Of a DNA stretch of 64,000 nucleotides, positions 22,775-35,023 are shown piece by piece. Position 1 is the first letter of the stretch, and the number at the start of each line of letters is the position of its first letter. The translations under genes and the position numbers were made by a program. The DNA comes from Calliphora vicina (taxonomy: Eukaryota > Arthropoda > Insecta > Diptera > Calliphoridae), in contig NC_088782.1 of assembly GCF_958450345.1 (NCBI RefSeq), forward strand, positions 91,806,858 to 91,870,857. The letters are read 5' to 3'. The notes below the pieces were generated by a model. It did no database searches. It worked only from the letters and a program-made list of their open reading frames with translations, and was not told where the DNA came from.

Positions 22775-24443
22775 CAGTGTTGCCATAGCGTCATTTAAAG
22801 TACAATTCTAGCACTATTTTTTTTCGAGAAAATTCATCTGAAAACTAAAAATTAACAATTATATTTATTGAAGATCAATATAAAAAGTATGTCGACACAA
22901 TAATAACGATGTTTTTATTTAAATTATTTGAATGAATCCTTATTGCAAACGTGACGGGAAAATATGTCGCGTGCTAAGTCACACTAAAGCTTGTAAAAAA
23001 ACGACATTTCAAAAGAAATCAATTTTCACATAGTTAGATTTTTGGCAGTTTTCTAGATGCCGTCGAAAACTAGTTCTACTTTTTGTTGCATTTTTGAACC
23101 CATATCCAGGGCTGTCAGACGAATTTGGGAAAAAATCGTCAATATACCGTTAAAAAAAAAAAATGTCATTTCGAATTTTAAAAATCTTTAAAAAAAATCG
23201 GAAAATTTTATAGGAATTTCAAATTAGTATTTAAAAGTTGAATGAAAACATAACAATTAATAAATTTTAGTGTTATTGTGTTTTAAATTTTTAAACAAGT
23301 AATCACTAAAATAAAAAAGTAAAGCTCAAATTATTTATCTGGTTCCATTTAGAAGATTTTTTTTAATTTTAATTATAACACATAAAATAGATTTTAATGT
23401 CTGAATCCTTATTATTTTAATATGGAAAGAACAATCTCTGACATTTACTTTTTATAGATAATTGCATTCAAATGTAGCCCGCGACTACTGTCAAATCGGA
23501 TGGTAAAAATGCCTGAAATTGGAGCATAAATTCATGCTTGGCGGCTTCAATGTCATAATATTCGGAATAAATTTTGTCAAAATAGAAAAGTTGTAATTTT
23601 TTTTCCAAAAATTTATTTAAAATCTCAAAATTTTAATTCACGAAATTCAAAATCAAATGAAACGAAACCAAAAAAAAAATAAGAAAATTCATTCATAAAA
23701 TAATGCCATATTTTCATAATGCAAAAAATGGTCACTTTCTAGAAAGAAATCGTTAAATCGCTACTTTGCTATTTTTGAAACCAAAAATCGTCAAAATGAC
23801 AGAAGCTACATTTTGAAGTAAAGTGCTATAGAAAATTGGAAACATGAACCAATTTTTAAGATTTTTTTATTATTTTACTTTATAGTATTACGTTTGTCGC
23901 GTTCCTGACCTCAGAATAAACCGCATACATTTGTATGACAAATTTTATAAATATAAATTTCTTGTTTTGAACATTAATTTGATTTTCTCAATATATGTAC
24001 ATTAATTTGTAGTTTATCAATTTCAACTTGAAATATTGTAGTTAAAAATAAATCCTATATGTACCATAATTGCTTAACAATAGAAATTGATTTTTTGTGT
24101 ATAAGAATATAAAATAAGTTGGAAGCAAGCAAAACTGCAGAATTCAAAATTATGTGGACAGAGAAAATGTTGTTTTCAAGTTAAATTAATTTTCCAAATA
24201 TATCATGATTTAATTTGAATAAAATATTTAGTATTTTTAGCACTCTAATGGTAATGGTAAAACCGCGCGTTTTTGTCATAATTAGTTAGCATCACTAGTT
24301 ATGCGCCCACAACTCGATAGATTAACAGATTTTAAATCTATTGTTAAATTTTAGTGTATTTAGGAAATTTAGAATTTTACAAAATATTTCCACTTTTTTC
24401 GTAGTCATTTAGCATGTTTTCTGAAACAGTTCTGGTAACACTG
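22775..24443. mobile_element. Possible hAT element with CAGTGTTRCCA ends
   Basis: The left end CAGTGTTGCCATAGCGTCA and inverted right end CAGTGTTACCAGAACTG are compatible with hAT termini. Flanking octamers ATGCAGGT and ATTCAGGC agree at only six of eight positions. GTCATTTA and its complement TAAATGAC lie inside the left and right ends. Another hAT-like end begins inside at 23,107. This is plausible but not firm. Confidence 0.4.
23107..23810. mobile_element. Degraded relative of the TCGCCA hAT MITE
   Basis: The left end CAGGGCTGTCAGACGAATTT is nearly the terminus of the 6,126-6,905 MITE. Inside, AATCGTCAA motifs take the place of AATCGCCAA. The right side ends around CAAAAATCGTCAAAATGACAG, where the outer terminus has decayed. 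No flanking duplication could be confirmed. Confidence 0.45.
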
Positions 24444-24451
24444 ATTCAGGC

Positions 24452-26700
24452 AAAGCAAAAACCAAATACAGCAAAATAATGAAATCTAAAGAATGGGAAA
24501 AAATGTCACAAATGCTACAATAATAATGTTAGTCATTGTACAATCGAATATTTATAATACAAACTTGAAAGGACAATTGCAGTACTTTATAGCAATTCTT
24601 CATTATATCTGTGTTAATAGTACAAATTCCGAATGTTTTAATATTTAGATTTTAATAGAACACAAGATTGACTTTGGTACGTCGTGTTCGACATATTTTA
24701 CATTTTTCCGATTGTCTAAAATTTGTCTCTGTCATCTAAAAACCAAATGGAGAAATAGAAGGTTGCACTTTTTATTTATTTTTTTTTTTATTTTCAAAAA
24801 TATAAATTTTGGAAAACAAACCAATTAAAAACTGTTTTTGTATTTCATTTAACCACATATCAAATCCAAATATACTTTAAGAAACATATTAACAAACATT
24901 TTGCTAGAAAAATAAAAAAAATTTGTTGAACAAAAAAATTTGTGAAAATTAAATATTGTCGGAAATATTGCATTTTCCAATTTTGTATGACGTTTTAAAA
25001 AACAAAAATTACGAAATATTGCTATAAAAAAAAATTTGTTTGGCAAAAATATTTATATTTCTAAAACTACTGAGCAGATTAAAAATGTTTAAGTCTTGTT
25101 TAAAGGTAATCAATTTAAATTTTTTTAGTTTAATAAGCTAAAGTTACGCGAATATAAAAAAATAAAAAAAAAAAAATTGGTTAAAAATCACAGTTTTTTG
25201 TGGATTCTACGAAGCATTTTGAGTGGGAAAGAAAAACATACATTTCTGATATTGACTACAACAACAAGCAGACTATGTATAATATCTAATAATTTGTAAT
25301 AATAAATAAGAATACACACATATCGAGTCATAACTGCCAAAAAGATGTAAGCGTCAAAAACCAAATTTTACAAGGGAAGGAAATTGAGTATGTATGCGCT
25401 GTTACTTCGTAACTATACATTATTGAATTTATTTTATTTCATATATTTCCAAGATAACGGTTATTTATGTCTTTTTCGCTATGTTAGGGCAATTACGCCC
25501 TTACGATTTTATTAAAAAAAACAACTTAATGTTTAAATTTTTTATTCGTGTACAAAAATTCAAATTAACGCTTTTTAACCTTAAAATACTAATATTAGTT
25601 TGTTGAAACGAATAAACCCGTAAGCGCCACTTCATGGTCACAAAATATTTAAAAAAACAATAAGTTGTACATACGTCTAAATTGTTTTTGCTGTAAAATC
25701 ATAACGGTTCATTATACAGCGATGGTATTTTGTGAGATGATGCGAATGATTGAGAATTATCGATGATTATCAATAAAGACACTTAAGTCTTTTTGGCGGT
25801 TATGGCTCGATATGTTTTTTTTTATTTATATATATTATTATGAAGGAAAATATGTATAAATTTGGCTTCTCATATACTAGTTCCAAATTTACTTTAAAGT
25901 TGTATAAAATAAAAAGTTCAAATAATTACCAAGAATCTCTAAAATGAAAGAACTTCTGTTTATAAATAATTTGGTAAATAACACTATGCACCAAATGAAC
26001 ACTTTTGGAAAAACACAAGATCATGACAGTATACTGAGTTTGTCCATTTTGGTGATCGATTTTTTTTATGGGCCCCCAAAATTTCTGAAAATCAGTGGGG
26101 CCTCTAAAAAAGGTGTCATCAGTTTTTGGTTAACAGCTAATTCAGACTTTGTGATACGGCTTAACTTTATATGGCAATAATATAGCTAAGCGTCCGCCAA
26201 ATAAATTTTTTTAACATTTTTTTTTTCCAAAAAATAGCTTTTTCGTGCACTTTTGTTGAAAAAATATAGGAAGAAAAATTGTTTTTTTTACTTTTTTTAG
26301 AATAACTTCCAGGAACGCCTAATTTTTCGATAACAATATTTTGCAGAGTTGTAGCTACGGTAATTCTGAATAACTCTTGTGAACATATCAATGCAATCCG
26401 AACATATCTAGGCATTCTAAATAGCACATAAAGATCAATTTGTACCTTAACAATTTTCGTTTTTACTATTTTTTGACGCTAAAACAAAGATTTTTTTGTT
26501 AAAATAGTATGATGTTGTGCTGTATTATTTACTCGGCAGAGATGTTCGGAATGGGGATCAGTGGGTCAATCCTCAATGTCACACATTTAAAAAAATCTCC
26601 AAAAAGCCATTTATGATCCGAATGAGCTGAAATTTAAAATATAGATAGACTTTGAGAAGGTCTACAAATAATAGCTCGATCTTTTTTTCGTATTTTATAT
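24452..26700. other. Mostly unassigned DNA with one repeat fragment
   Basis: A fragment at about 24,985-25,155 (GACGTTTTAAAAAACAAAAA ... AGTTACGCGAATAT) matches one arm of the palindromic repeat at 60.94-61.78 kb. The remainder is AT-rich. The block at about 26,040-26,700 has a more structured composition (CGGCAGAGATGTTCGGAATG, TATATGACGGGCCTACGAAAG) but no ends or protein that I recognise. Open frames of 60-90 codons here look random. Confidence 0.4.
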
Positions 26701-26752
26701 ATGACGGGCCTACGAAAGGTAGAAATTTGTTTTTTATATATGACGTATATCT

Positions 26753-28396
26753 TCTATATATATAAAAATGGATGTTTGTATTTGGGTATGTATGTGTGTA
26801 TGTATGTATGTTCCGAATGAACTCAAAAACGGCTCCACCGATTTTGATGAAATTTTCAGGGAATCTTCAGAATAGCCTGGCGGGTAACACTGAAAAGTCA
26901 GATTTTTGATTTTCGGTATGTGGGCGGAGGGGCGTGGCATTATCAAATTTTTACATTATACCGCTAATACCATCTACATATATAAAAAACTTCTGGACTG
27001 ATTTTGATGAAATTTTCAGGGAATCTTCAGAATAACCTAGCAGGTAACACTGTGAAGTCAGATTTAATTTTTACATTATACCGTTAATGCCATTATATAT
27101 AAAAATAGATGTCTGTATGTATGTTCCATATGGACTCAAAAACGGCTGGACCGATTTTGATAATATTTTCACAGAATCTTCAGAAAATCATAGCGGGTAA
27201 CACTGTAAAGTTTATTTTCAACGTTCAGACAATGACAATTTTTATTTTGTTGCTTAACATCATTCTAAAAATTAATGATTTGGTGTAAGCGAAAAAAGGA
27301 ATACATTCCAACACATGTCCGGTACTATAGAAGTTCTTTTATATTATAAATCGATGATAAACAATTTTGTTTACTGTTGCAAATTAGGTGCATGATTAAA
27401 AAATTTCCATATGAAATCTATTAAAAAAATAATATTTTGAATAACTCTCCGCATATCACTTTTAATAAAAAATAACATTTTTATTCAAATAAAATTTGTT
27501 TTCGAAAGGGCATCTACGTCTAGAGTCGCAGAAACGGGAAGAGAACGAGAATCACGGCTTCAGCAAATGCGTCGCAGTGCATCTTCATCGAGTACTGCAG
27601 AAACACCTCAATAGCTTATAGTTGTTCGCTCCCGAATGGCTCGATCAAGAGAAAGAATCGATTTAAAGTTGCCCGGATTTTATTACAATAAGTATGATGA
27701 CTACAGGAATCACAACGATGTACTAATTTGCGCAATGAACAAACATTACTTACATTGCAGCATTTTGAAGTTCCCTAAGGAATCCCCGGGAATGTGCTGT
27801 TAGAACGGTAAAGTTATTCTGCCACCAGTTATTGAGCCGTCTGAGCTGCTACTAAGTTACATTTCCGGCGCCAATCCTATTTCCAAACACTTCCTTCAAA
27901 ATATGCAAAAGTACAACACATGCTTTCAAATGACGTCGGCTTCATGCCCACCTTTAAAGTTCAAGGCCAAATGTACCACAGATTTGGATCATTGCTCACG
28001 ACACGAAAAATTCCAATTGATCCCTCCACAAATGATATTTCATTTCCGGACTTCTGCCAAATGCAAATGAATATTCAAGACGTTGTCGACAAAGTATTCC
28101 CAAGTCTTACAACGAACTACAACAATTTGGATTGCCTATGGGAACATGCAATTTTGGCACCAACAAATTATGATGTTAACAAGATCAATAAGCAAATGCA
28201 ATTGAAACTGTCTGGCAAAACAATAAAATACAAATAGATTGTCAAAGTAATGAACGAAGAACAAGCCTTTGATTATCCTACTGAATTTTTTAATTCATTG
28301 GATCACCGACTTTGTCCGAAACTGTGTATTAAAATCGAGATGCAATATAAAATAAATGTTTTCTAAGGGCCAGCAACGCGGACCGGGTTCAGCTAG
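26753..28396 (+). mobile_element. Helitron with internally deleted RepHel gene
   Basis: The start TCTATATATATAAAAATGGA with GTATGTATGTTCC and ACCGATTTTGATGAAATTTT, and the end GCGGACCGGGTTCAGCTAG before T, are classic for a widespread insect Helitron group. The block around GAAATTTTCAGGGAATCTTCAG and GGGTAACACTG is repeated three times in the 5' region (about 26,839, 26,998 and 27,152). At 1644 bases it is far shorter than an autonomous Helitron and carries a shrunken coding remnant. Confidence 0.88.
27510..28310 (+). pseudogene. Helitron RepHel remnant: N terminus fused to helicase C terminus
   Basis: Successive frames read ESPGMCC.NGKVILPPVIEP, SKHFLQNMQKYNTCFQM, then MLSNDVGFMPTFKVQGQMYH, matching the N-terminal region of Helitron RepHel proteins before the Rep nuclease. 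It then jumps to KIPIDPSTNDISFPDF ... WEHAILAPTNYDVNKINKQM and, past a stop, MNEEQAFDYPTEFFNSLD. These are the C-terminal end of the PIF1-type helicase. The HUH nuclease and the helicase Walker motifs lie in the missing middle. Frameshifts, the TAG at 28,236 and the fusion make it non-functional. Confidence 0.8.
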
Positions 28397-29037
28397 TTTG
28401 CGATAAAATTCTAAAGAAAATAAAACAAACCTGATAACAATTATTTCTTCCCTATAAAAAGTTAAACGCATCCAAAGTTGAAGCATCTTTTTATATATTT
28501 CAACTTTGTATGCGTGTGTTTTTTAAGTTTTTTCCAAAAAAGTCGCCATATTTTTTCTTTTATAAAAAACAAATTTTCTTCGGGACTATATACATTTTTT
28601 ATGATCTGGAAATAGAACTTAATGCAAAAACGTATAAAGTAAAATTTGACTAACCTAAGCGGACATTGTACCCCCAGGCCTATCCAAACTTGGCCAATTT
28701 TTAAACAAAATTTTAGGTTTGAGTAAAAAAAACACGAATTGTAAAGAAATGGCTCACCAAAATGGACAAACTGAGTATAGGGTTTTACTACCCTTTGGTA
28801 GTAGAGTTCAACCTATGTATATAGTCATGATCGTGTGTTTTTTCACTGTTGCACTATGTAATATGTTGATATCAAAGTCTATAAAATTAAATGCCAGATT
28901 TCCTAGAATAACCTTGTATTGTAAATTATATATTGTTAGAGTGGTACAGATACAAATCGCTATGCACGGGGCCTAAATGCAATTATGGACCGATGCTTAC
29001 GGAATTTGTTATTGGTAGAGTAATTTACGTTTGTACG
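28397..29037. other. Unassigned DNA with a trace of a fly repeat
   Basis: Sequence around 28,970-29,037 (GGCCTAAATGCAATTATGGACCGATGC) resembles the fly intergenic repeat in which a palindromic element then inserted. The rest shows nothing I recognise. Confidence 0.35.
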
Positions 29038-29045
29038 GTATATAT

Positions 29046-31475
29046 TAGAGTGACAATCAGTTGTATGGAAAAAATTTTTTGTTAAAATTTTGAAGAGTGC
29101 CGGGTGGAATATTGTGACACTAGGCCTAAATGTTAAGTGCTGAAAATTTGAGCCAAATCGGGCAACGATTTCTGGACGCGCATCGAGGTCAAATTCAGAT
29201 ATATGCAAAATTTTACTGTTAATATGGAATAAATAGGTGAAACTCGTTAACTTTCTGCATTGTTTTCTAGAAATATGTAGATTTATTTATATTAATGAAT
29301 ATTACATTAAAAAAAAGTTTTGGAAATTAACCCTGTATCTCCTTTGGTTCAAAATGACCCAAAAACTGTATTATCGCCAAAATTAGAGAAAAATGCAAAT
29401 TTTTCAGTTTTTGAAAAAAATTTGCTACTAAATAAATACTTTTGCAATTGAATGCAAAAGAATCGAAATATGTACGTAATTATCGTTGTAATGAGATATA
29501 AATGACAAAATTTGATTAAAAAATGTTAAAGTTATTACAAATTCGCCAGACCATTACCGTGTTTCAGACCACTTGAACAAAAAATTTAGAAAAAAAATTT
29601 AGATATTTCGAGAAAAATTAAAATAAAAGCTCATTTTTACTTAAAATATGTCCATATTTACTTGTATATGAGTTTTTGTCTTCGTAGGATACCGTTAACC
29701 TATTCGCAGGTATGGCCAAAAAAAATAATTTTTTTAACGGCTGTTTCAAAACTCCATTTTCAAATTTTTAAAAATTTTGTTAAACAAATTTCAGTTTTTT
29801 TCGATTATCACATTGGGGTTTATTGAGATCAAAATAGGGAATAAAAATATGAAAAAATTATGTCAATACCTCTTACAGTTTTTCCGTACCTGCGATTGAA
29901 ATTTTGCGTTTTTCAAGAAAAACTAATTTTTTGTCCATATTTAGGCGAATGAGTCCAATTTCCTTACTGTTATAAATTTTAAGTAAAACCTATTCATAAT
30001 ATTATAGTCCTTGTAATTTTAAATATGTTCTGAAAGTTTTACTAAAATCGGAAAACGATAACCTTTGAATCGTGAAGGTCAAATGCCAAATTTTTCAATA
30101 TTTGGAATTTCTAATGAAAAGATAGCGAAATGTTACATATTTTTGGGCCGATTTTCATGAAACTTGAGGAAAATATATATTGGGGTCTACCATTTACAAC
30201 AACAGTGCAAAAATGAATTTTAACCTTTAAGAGGACTTGGGGTCAAAACGGTTGTGTTTTTCTTGATTTTAAAAGTTGAGAATAATTTGGACCCCAAGTG
30301 CTGCTAAGGGTTAATTTCCATTTTAGTGCTGTTATTTTAAATTCTGGACTTTATGTTATATTTTCCTTAAGTTGCATTAAAATCGGCCCAAAAATATATA
30401 ACATTTCGCTATCTTTTCATTAGAAATTCCAAATATTGAAAAATTTGACTTTTGACCTTCACGATTTTAAGGTTAACGTTTTCCGATTTTAGTAAAACTT
30501 TCAGACCATATTTAAAATTACCAGGATTATAATACTGTGAATAAGTTTTACTTAAAATTTATAACAGTAAGGAAATTGGACTCATTCGCCTAAATATGGA
30601 CAAAAAATTAGTTTTTCTTGAAAAACGCAAAATTTAAATCGCAGGTACGGAAAAACTGTAAGAGGTATTGACATAATTTTTTCATATTTTTATTCCCTAT
30701 TTTGATCTCAATAAACCCCAATGTGATGATCGAAAAAAACTGAAATTTGTTTAACAAAATTTTTAAAAATTTGAAAATGGAGTTTTGAAACAGCCGTTAA
30801 AAAAATTATTTTTTTTGGCCATACCTGCGAATAGGTTAACGGTATCCTACGAAGACAAAAACTCATATACAAGTAAATATGGACATATTTTAAGTAAAAA
30901 TGAGCTTTTATTTTAATTTTTCTCGAAATATCTAAATTTTTTTTCTAAATTTTTTGTTCAAGTGGTCTGAAACACGGTAATGGTCTGGCGAATTTGTAAT
31001 AACTTTAACATTTTTTAATCAAATTTTGTCATTTATATCTCATTACAACGATAATTACGTACATATTTCGATTCTTTTGCATTCAATTGCAAAAGTATTT
31101 ATTTAGTAGCAAATTTTTTTCAAAAACTGAAAAATTTGCATTTTTCTCTAATTTTGGCGATAATACAGTTTTTGGGTCATTTTGAACCAAAGGAGATACA
31201 GGGTTAATTTCCAAAACTTTTTTTTAATGTAATATTCATTAATATAAATAAATCTACATATTTCTAGAAAACAATGCAGAAAGTTAACGAGTTTCACCTA
31301 TTTATTCCATATTAACAGTAAAATTTTGCATATATCTGAATTTGACCTCGATGCGCGTCCAGAAATCGTTGCCCGATTTGGCTCAAATTTTCAGCACTTA
31401 ACATTTAGGCCTAGTGTCACAATATTCCACCCGGCACTCTTTGAAATCTAAAAAAAAAAATCGGCTGTCACTCTA
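29046..31475. mobile_element. Large, nearly perfect palindromic hAT-like element
   Basis: It opens TAGAGTGACAATCAG and closes with the inverse of TAGAGTGACAGCCG. The octamer GTATATAT is exactly duplicated at 29,038-29,045 and 31,476-31,483. Arms of about 1.2 kb flank a spacer of only some 50 bases near 30,265, and long inner stretches of the arms look identical by eye. The element is non-coding. Its interior is related to the 18,715-20,606 element but its termini differ at several positions. A transcript through it could form a hairpin over a kilobase long. Confidence 0.88.
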
Positions 31476-31921
31476 GTATATATACATATGTATTAATTCA
31501 TTAAAGCAATAAATATTTTAGAAACATGGAGCACCGAAAATCAGAAAAGCCGAACTTTGGGAAAACCCTAATGTTGATTTAGTGGTTGTTCTGAAATCAT
31601 GTACATAAACATGTACGTACTACGTATGTATATCAATGTATGTATATGAATTTTATTGCAATATATCATTTTCTAAACTAAGAGAACAGACATGCACACA
31701 TTTTTTGTGCTGTTGAATACATGACAATAAAATATTTTTAAAATAATGTTCATATAACAAATGCACCCACAAACAGACTCATTAGATTTGCACTGCCATC
31801 CGTTTTCAGTCATCACCGCAAAATAAAGCATTGTTCTTTTTAATGTATTGTAGAATTTGGTTCAGGTCTAACTGTTAACTAGCTAGATTAATATATAAAT
31901 GTTTAAGCGATGCATCGGCAG

Positions 31922-32180
31922 ATATTTTTTGAGAACGAAGTTATTAACATGTTTTGGCCTGAATTGGATAATATGGATACAAACGACATGTGGTTTCAAC
32001 AGGACAGCACTAAATACCACGCAGCTCATGTAAAATTGGGCATTGTCATCTCAACTGGAGGTGATTAAATTTTTGTTGTGGTGTTTTCTTAAGTCACAGG
32101 TCTATGCAAATAAGCCACCAATAATTCAAAGCCAACATAACCCATGCCATCGTTCAAATTCAGTCTGATTTATGTGCATC
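31922..32180 (+). pseudogene. mariner-type (IS630-Tc1) transposase fragment
   Basis: The forward frame reads FFENEVINMFWPELDNM, then MWFQQDSTKYHAAHV. FQQD carries the second catalytic Asp of the DDE/D domain. After a stop and frame change it continues KFLLWCFLKSQVYANKP, matching the conserved FLWG.LK..VYA.KP that follows. The middle between the two blocks is shortened. The first Asp and the third catalytic residue are not seen. No terminal repeats were found. Confidence 0.7.
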
Positions 32181-32277
32181 ATAGGCCTTTCAAACAAATA
32201 AAAAATGTTGATGGTATTTCACACTAATGAAACACCCATTATAAATATCCTTGCATTCGTAAATAGCTATATGCATA

Positions 32278-34842
32278 GGGGGGATTTCATGTCAAGTGAA
32301 CCAACTTTTGAAATCGATGTCTTCCGATCGGGATGAAATTTGCACCAAGGTTAGCTCTATTGGATAGTAACTCAGACACAATTTTTCAACAACATCGGTC
32401 GAGAACTCTCTGAGTTATAGGGGGTAAAATTTTGACAATTTGGTCAAACAGGGGTTTTTTCTTATCCATGTAACTTATTACCTATTGTTCTTAGCAAAAT
32501 GTGTTCCAAATAGTATAGATAGCTATTTCTTCGATCTTTCGAAAAAAAATATTTAAAAAACAAAATAAAAAATTTTTAATATTTTTTTTCCGAAATCAAA
32601 AACTTTTTTGACTTTTCTTTAAAATACGCTATTTTTTTTATTTTTTTTTTTCTTAAAATAAAGTTTAGATATTTTCCTTGAACACCTACTTGGTCGCTTA
32701 GTGGGATGCGAGTGGGATATCTATCAAAATAAATATTTTGTAACTCAAAACATAAAATTTTTGACTTTTTTTGCAAAATCAAAAACTTTGTTGACTTTTT
32801 TTTCTTCAAAATGGACCCTTTTTTAATCTTTTTTTTTAGGTCAAACAAAAGCTTAGATATTATCCTTGAAGACCCTTTTGGTCGCTTAGTGGGATGCGAG
32901 TGGGATATCTATCAAAATAAATATTTTTTAACTCAAGACTTACAATTTTTGACTTTTTTTTTTGCAAATACGATTTTTTTTCCAAATGGGCCCTTTTTTA
33001 AAATTTTTTTTGTAGTCAAAAGAAAGCTTAGGTCCATTCCTTTAAGATATTTTTAGTCCCTTAGTGGGATGCGAGTAGGATATCTATCAAAATAAATATT
33101 TTGTAACGCAAGACATACAATTTTTTAATTTTTTTTTGCAAAATCAAAATTTTTTTCCAATATGGGCCCTTTTTTAATTTTTTTTTTTTGCTCAAAAGAA
33201 AGCCTAGGTCCATTCCTTTAAGATATTTTTAGTCCCTTAGTGGGATGCGAGTGGGATATCTATCAAAATAAATGTTTTAACACAAAAATTGTATGTCTTG
33301 AGTTACAAAACATTTATTTTGATATATATCCCACTCGCATCCCACTAAGCGATCAAAACCATCTTAAAGGAATAGGCCTAAGCTTTCTTTATAGCAAAAA
33401 AAAAAATTACAAAAAGGGCCCATTTTAAAAAAAAGTCAAAAAAGTTTTTGATTTTGCCAAAAAATCAAAAATTGTATATCTTGAGTTACAAAATATTTAT
33501 TTTGATAGATATCCCACTCGTATCCCACTAAGGGACCTAAAATATCTTAAAGGAATGGACCTAAGCTTTCTTTTGACTAAAAAAAAAATTTTTAAAAAAG
33601 GGCCCATTTTGAAAAAAAATTCGAATTTGCAAAAAAAAAGTCAATAATTGAATGTCTTGAGTTACAACATTTTTATTTTAATAGATATCCTACTCACATC
33701 TTCCTAAGTGACAAAATAGGTCTTAAAGGAAAAGACCTAAGCTTTCTTTTGAGCAAAAAAAAATTTTAAAAAAAAGTCCCATATTGGAAAAAAATTTCGA
33801 TTTTGCAAAAAAAAATTAAAAAATTGTATGTCTTGCGTTACAAAATATTTATTTTGATAGATATCCCACTCGCATCCCACTAAGGGACTAAAAATATCTT
33901 AAAGGAATGGACCTAGGCTTTCTTTTGAGCAAAAAAAAAAAATTAAAAAAGGGCCCATATTGGAAAAAAATTTTGATTTTGCAAAAAAAAATTAAAAAAT
34001 TGTATGTCTTGCGTTACAAAATATTTATTTTGATAGATATCCTACTCGCATCCCACTAAGGGACTAAAAATATCTTAAAGGAATGGACCTAAGCTTTCTT
34101 TTGACTACAAAAAAAAATTTAAAAAAGGGCCCATTTGGAAAAAAAATCGTATTTGCAAAAAAAAAAGTCAAAAATTGTAAGTCTTGAGTTAAAAAATATT
34201 TATTTTGATAGATATCCCACTCGCATCCCACTAAGCGACCAAAAGGGTCTTCAAGGATAATATCTAAGCTTTTGTTTGACCTAAAAAAAAAGATTAAAAA
34301 AGGGTCCATTTTGAAAAAAAAAAGTCAACAAAGTTTTTGATTTTGCAAAAAAAGTCAAAAATTTTATGTTTTGAGTTACAAAATATTTATTTTGATAGAT
34401 ATCCCACTCGCATCCCACTAAGCGACCAAGTAGGTGTTCAAGGAAAATATCTAAACTTTATTTTAAGAAAAAAAAAAAAATAAAAAAAATAGCGTATTTT
34501 AAAGAAAAGTCAAAAAAGTTTTTGATTTCGGAAAAAAAATATTAAAAATTTTTTATTTTTTTTTTTAAATATTTTTTTTCGAAAGATCGAAGAAATAGCT
34601 ATCTATACTATTTGGAACACATTTTGCTAAGAACAATAGGTAATAAGTTACATGGATAAGAAAAAACCCCTGTTTGACCAAATTGTCAAAATTTTACCCC
34701 CTATAACTCAGAGAGTTCTCGACCGATGTTGTTGAACAATTGTGTCTGAGTTACTATCCAATAGAGCTAACCTTGGTGCAAATTTCATCCCGATCGGAAG
34801 ACATCGATTTCAAAAGTTGGTTCACTTGACATGAAATCCCCC
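32278..34842. mobile_element. Large palindromic element with tandem 180-bp units
   Basis: Both ends read GGGGGATTTCATGTCAAGTG inward. Arms meet near 33,295. Each arm contains a unit of roughly 176-189 bases centred on TTAGTGGGATGCGAGTGGGA and long T runs. There are four units on the left and seven on the right, so the right arm is about 0.5 kb longer. It has no coding capacity and open frames here only track the repeats. Other pieces of the same family lie at 46.61-46.73, 48.00-48.23 and 56.55-58.79 kb. The target duplication is unclear, but flanks are TA-rich. Confidence 0.85.
32697..34422. repeat. Inverted tandem array, four plus seven units
   Basis: The core TAGTGGGATGCGAGTGGGAT (or close variants) starts near 32,697, 32,886, 33,061 and 33,237 on the plus strand. 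Its inverse lies near 33,330, 33,512, 33,688, 33,864, 34,041, 34,215 and 34,402. Spacing is 175-190 bases throughout. The third and fourth inverted units are the most and least diverged neighbours, so the extra units probably arose by unequal exchange within the right arm. Confidence 0.85.
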
Positions 34843-35023
34843 ATATATAAAAATTAAAGTATGTCTGTTTATTTGTTCCTTATATGAGCCTAAACAACTT
34901 GACCGTTTATTTCTTTTATAAAAATAAATATATATTATGGTATATTCGGTACGTTTGGGTTCTGCTTTGCTGAAAATGGGTATGATCCATAGAAAGTAAT
35001 TAGTTAATTTCGAATATATGGAG

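Noticed and set aside
26900..26945. GC-rich patch (GGGCGGAGGGGCGTGGCATT) as a promoter element
   Set aside because: It lies in the first 5' subterminal block of a Helitron and is a normal part of that family's sequence.
28719..29208. 85-codon plus and 82-codon minus frames
   Set aside because: The second lies within the left arm of the palindromic element and recurs, inverted, in the other arm. Neither has protein features.
32576..34309. Mirror-image open frames of about 80-90 codons, nearly the same on both strands
   Set aside because: They are created by the T-rich tandem units of the palindromic element. The translations are dominated by F, K and I and simply repeat with the units.
32697..34422. 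Regularly spaced repeats as a CRISPR-like or satellite array
   Set aside because: Units are 175-190 bases, inverted around a centre and inside a transposable element with terminal repeats. The genome is eukaryotic.
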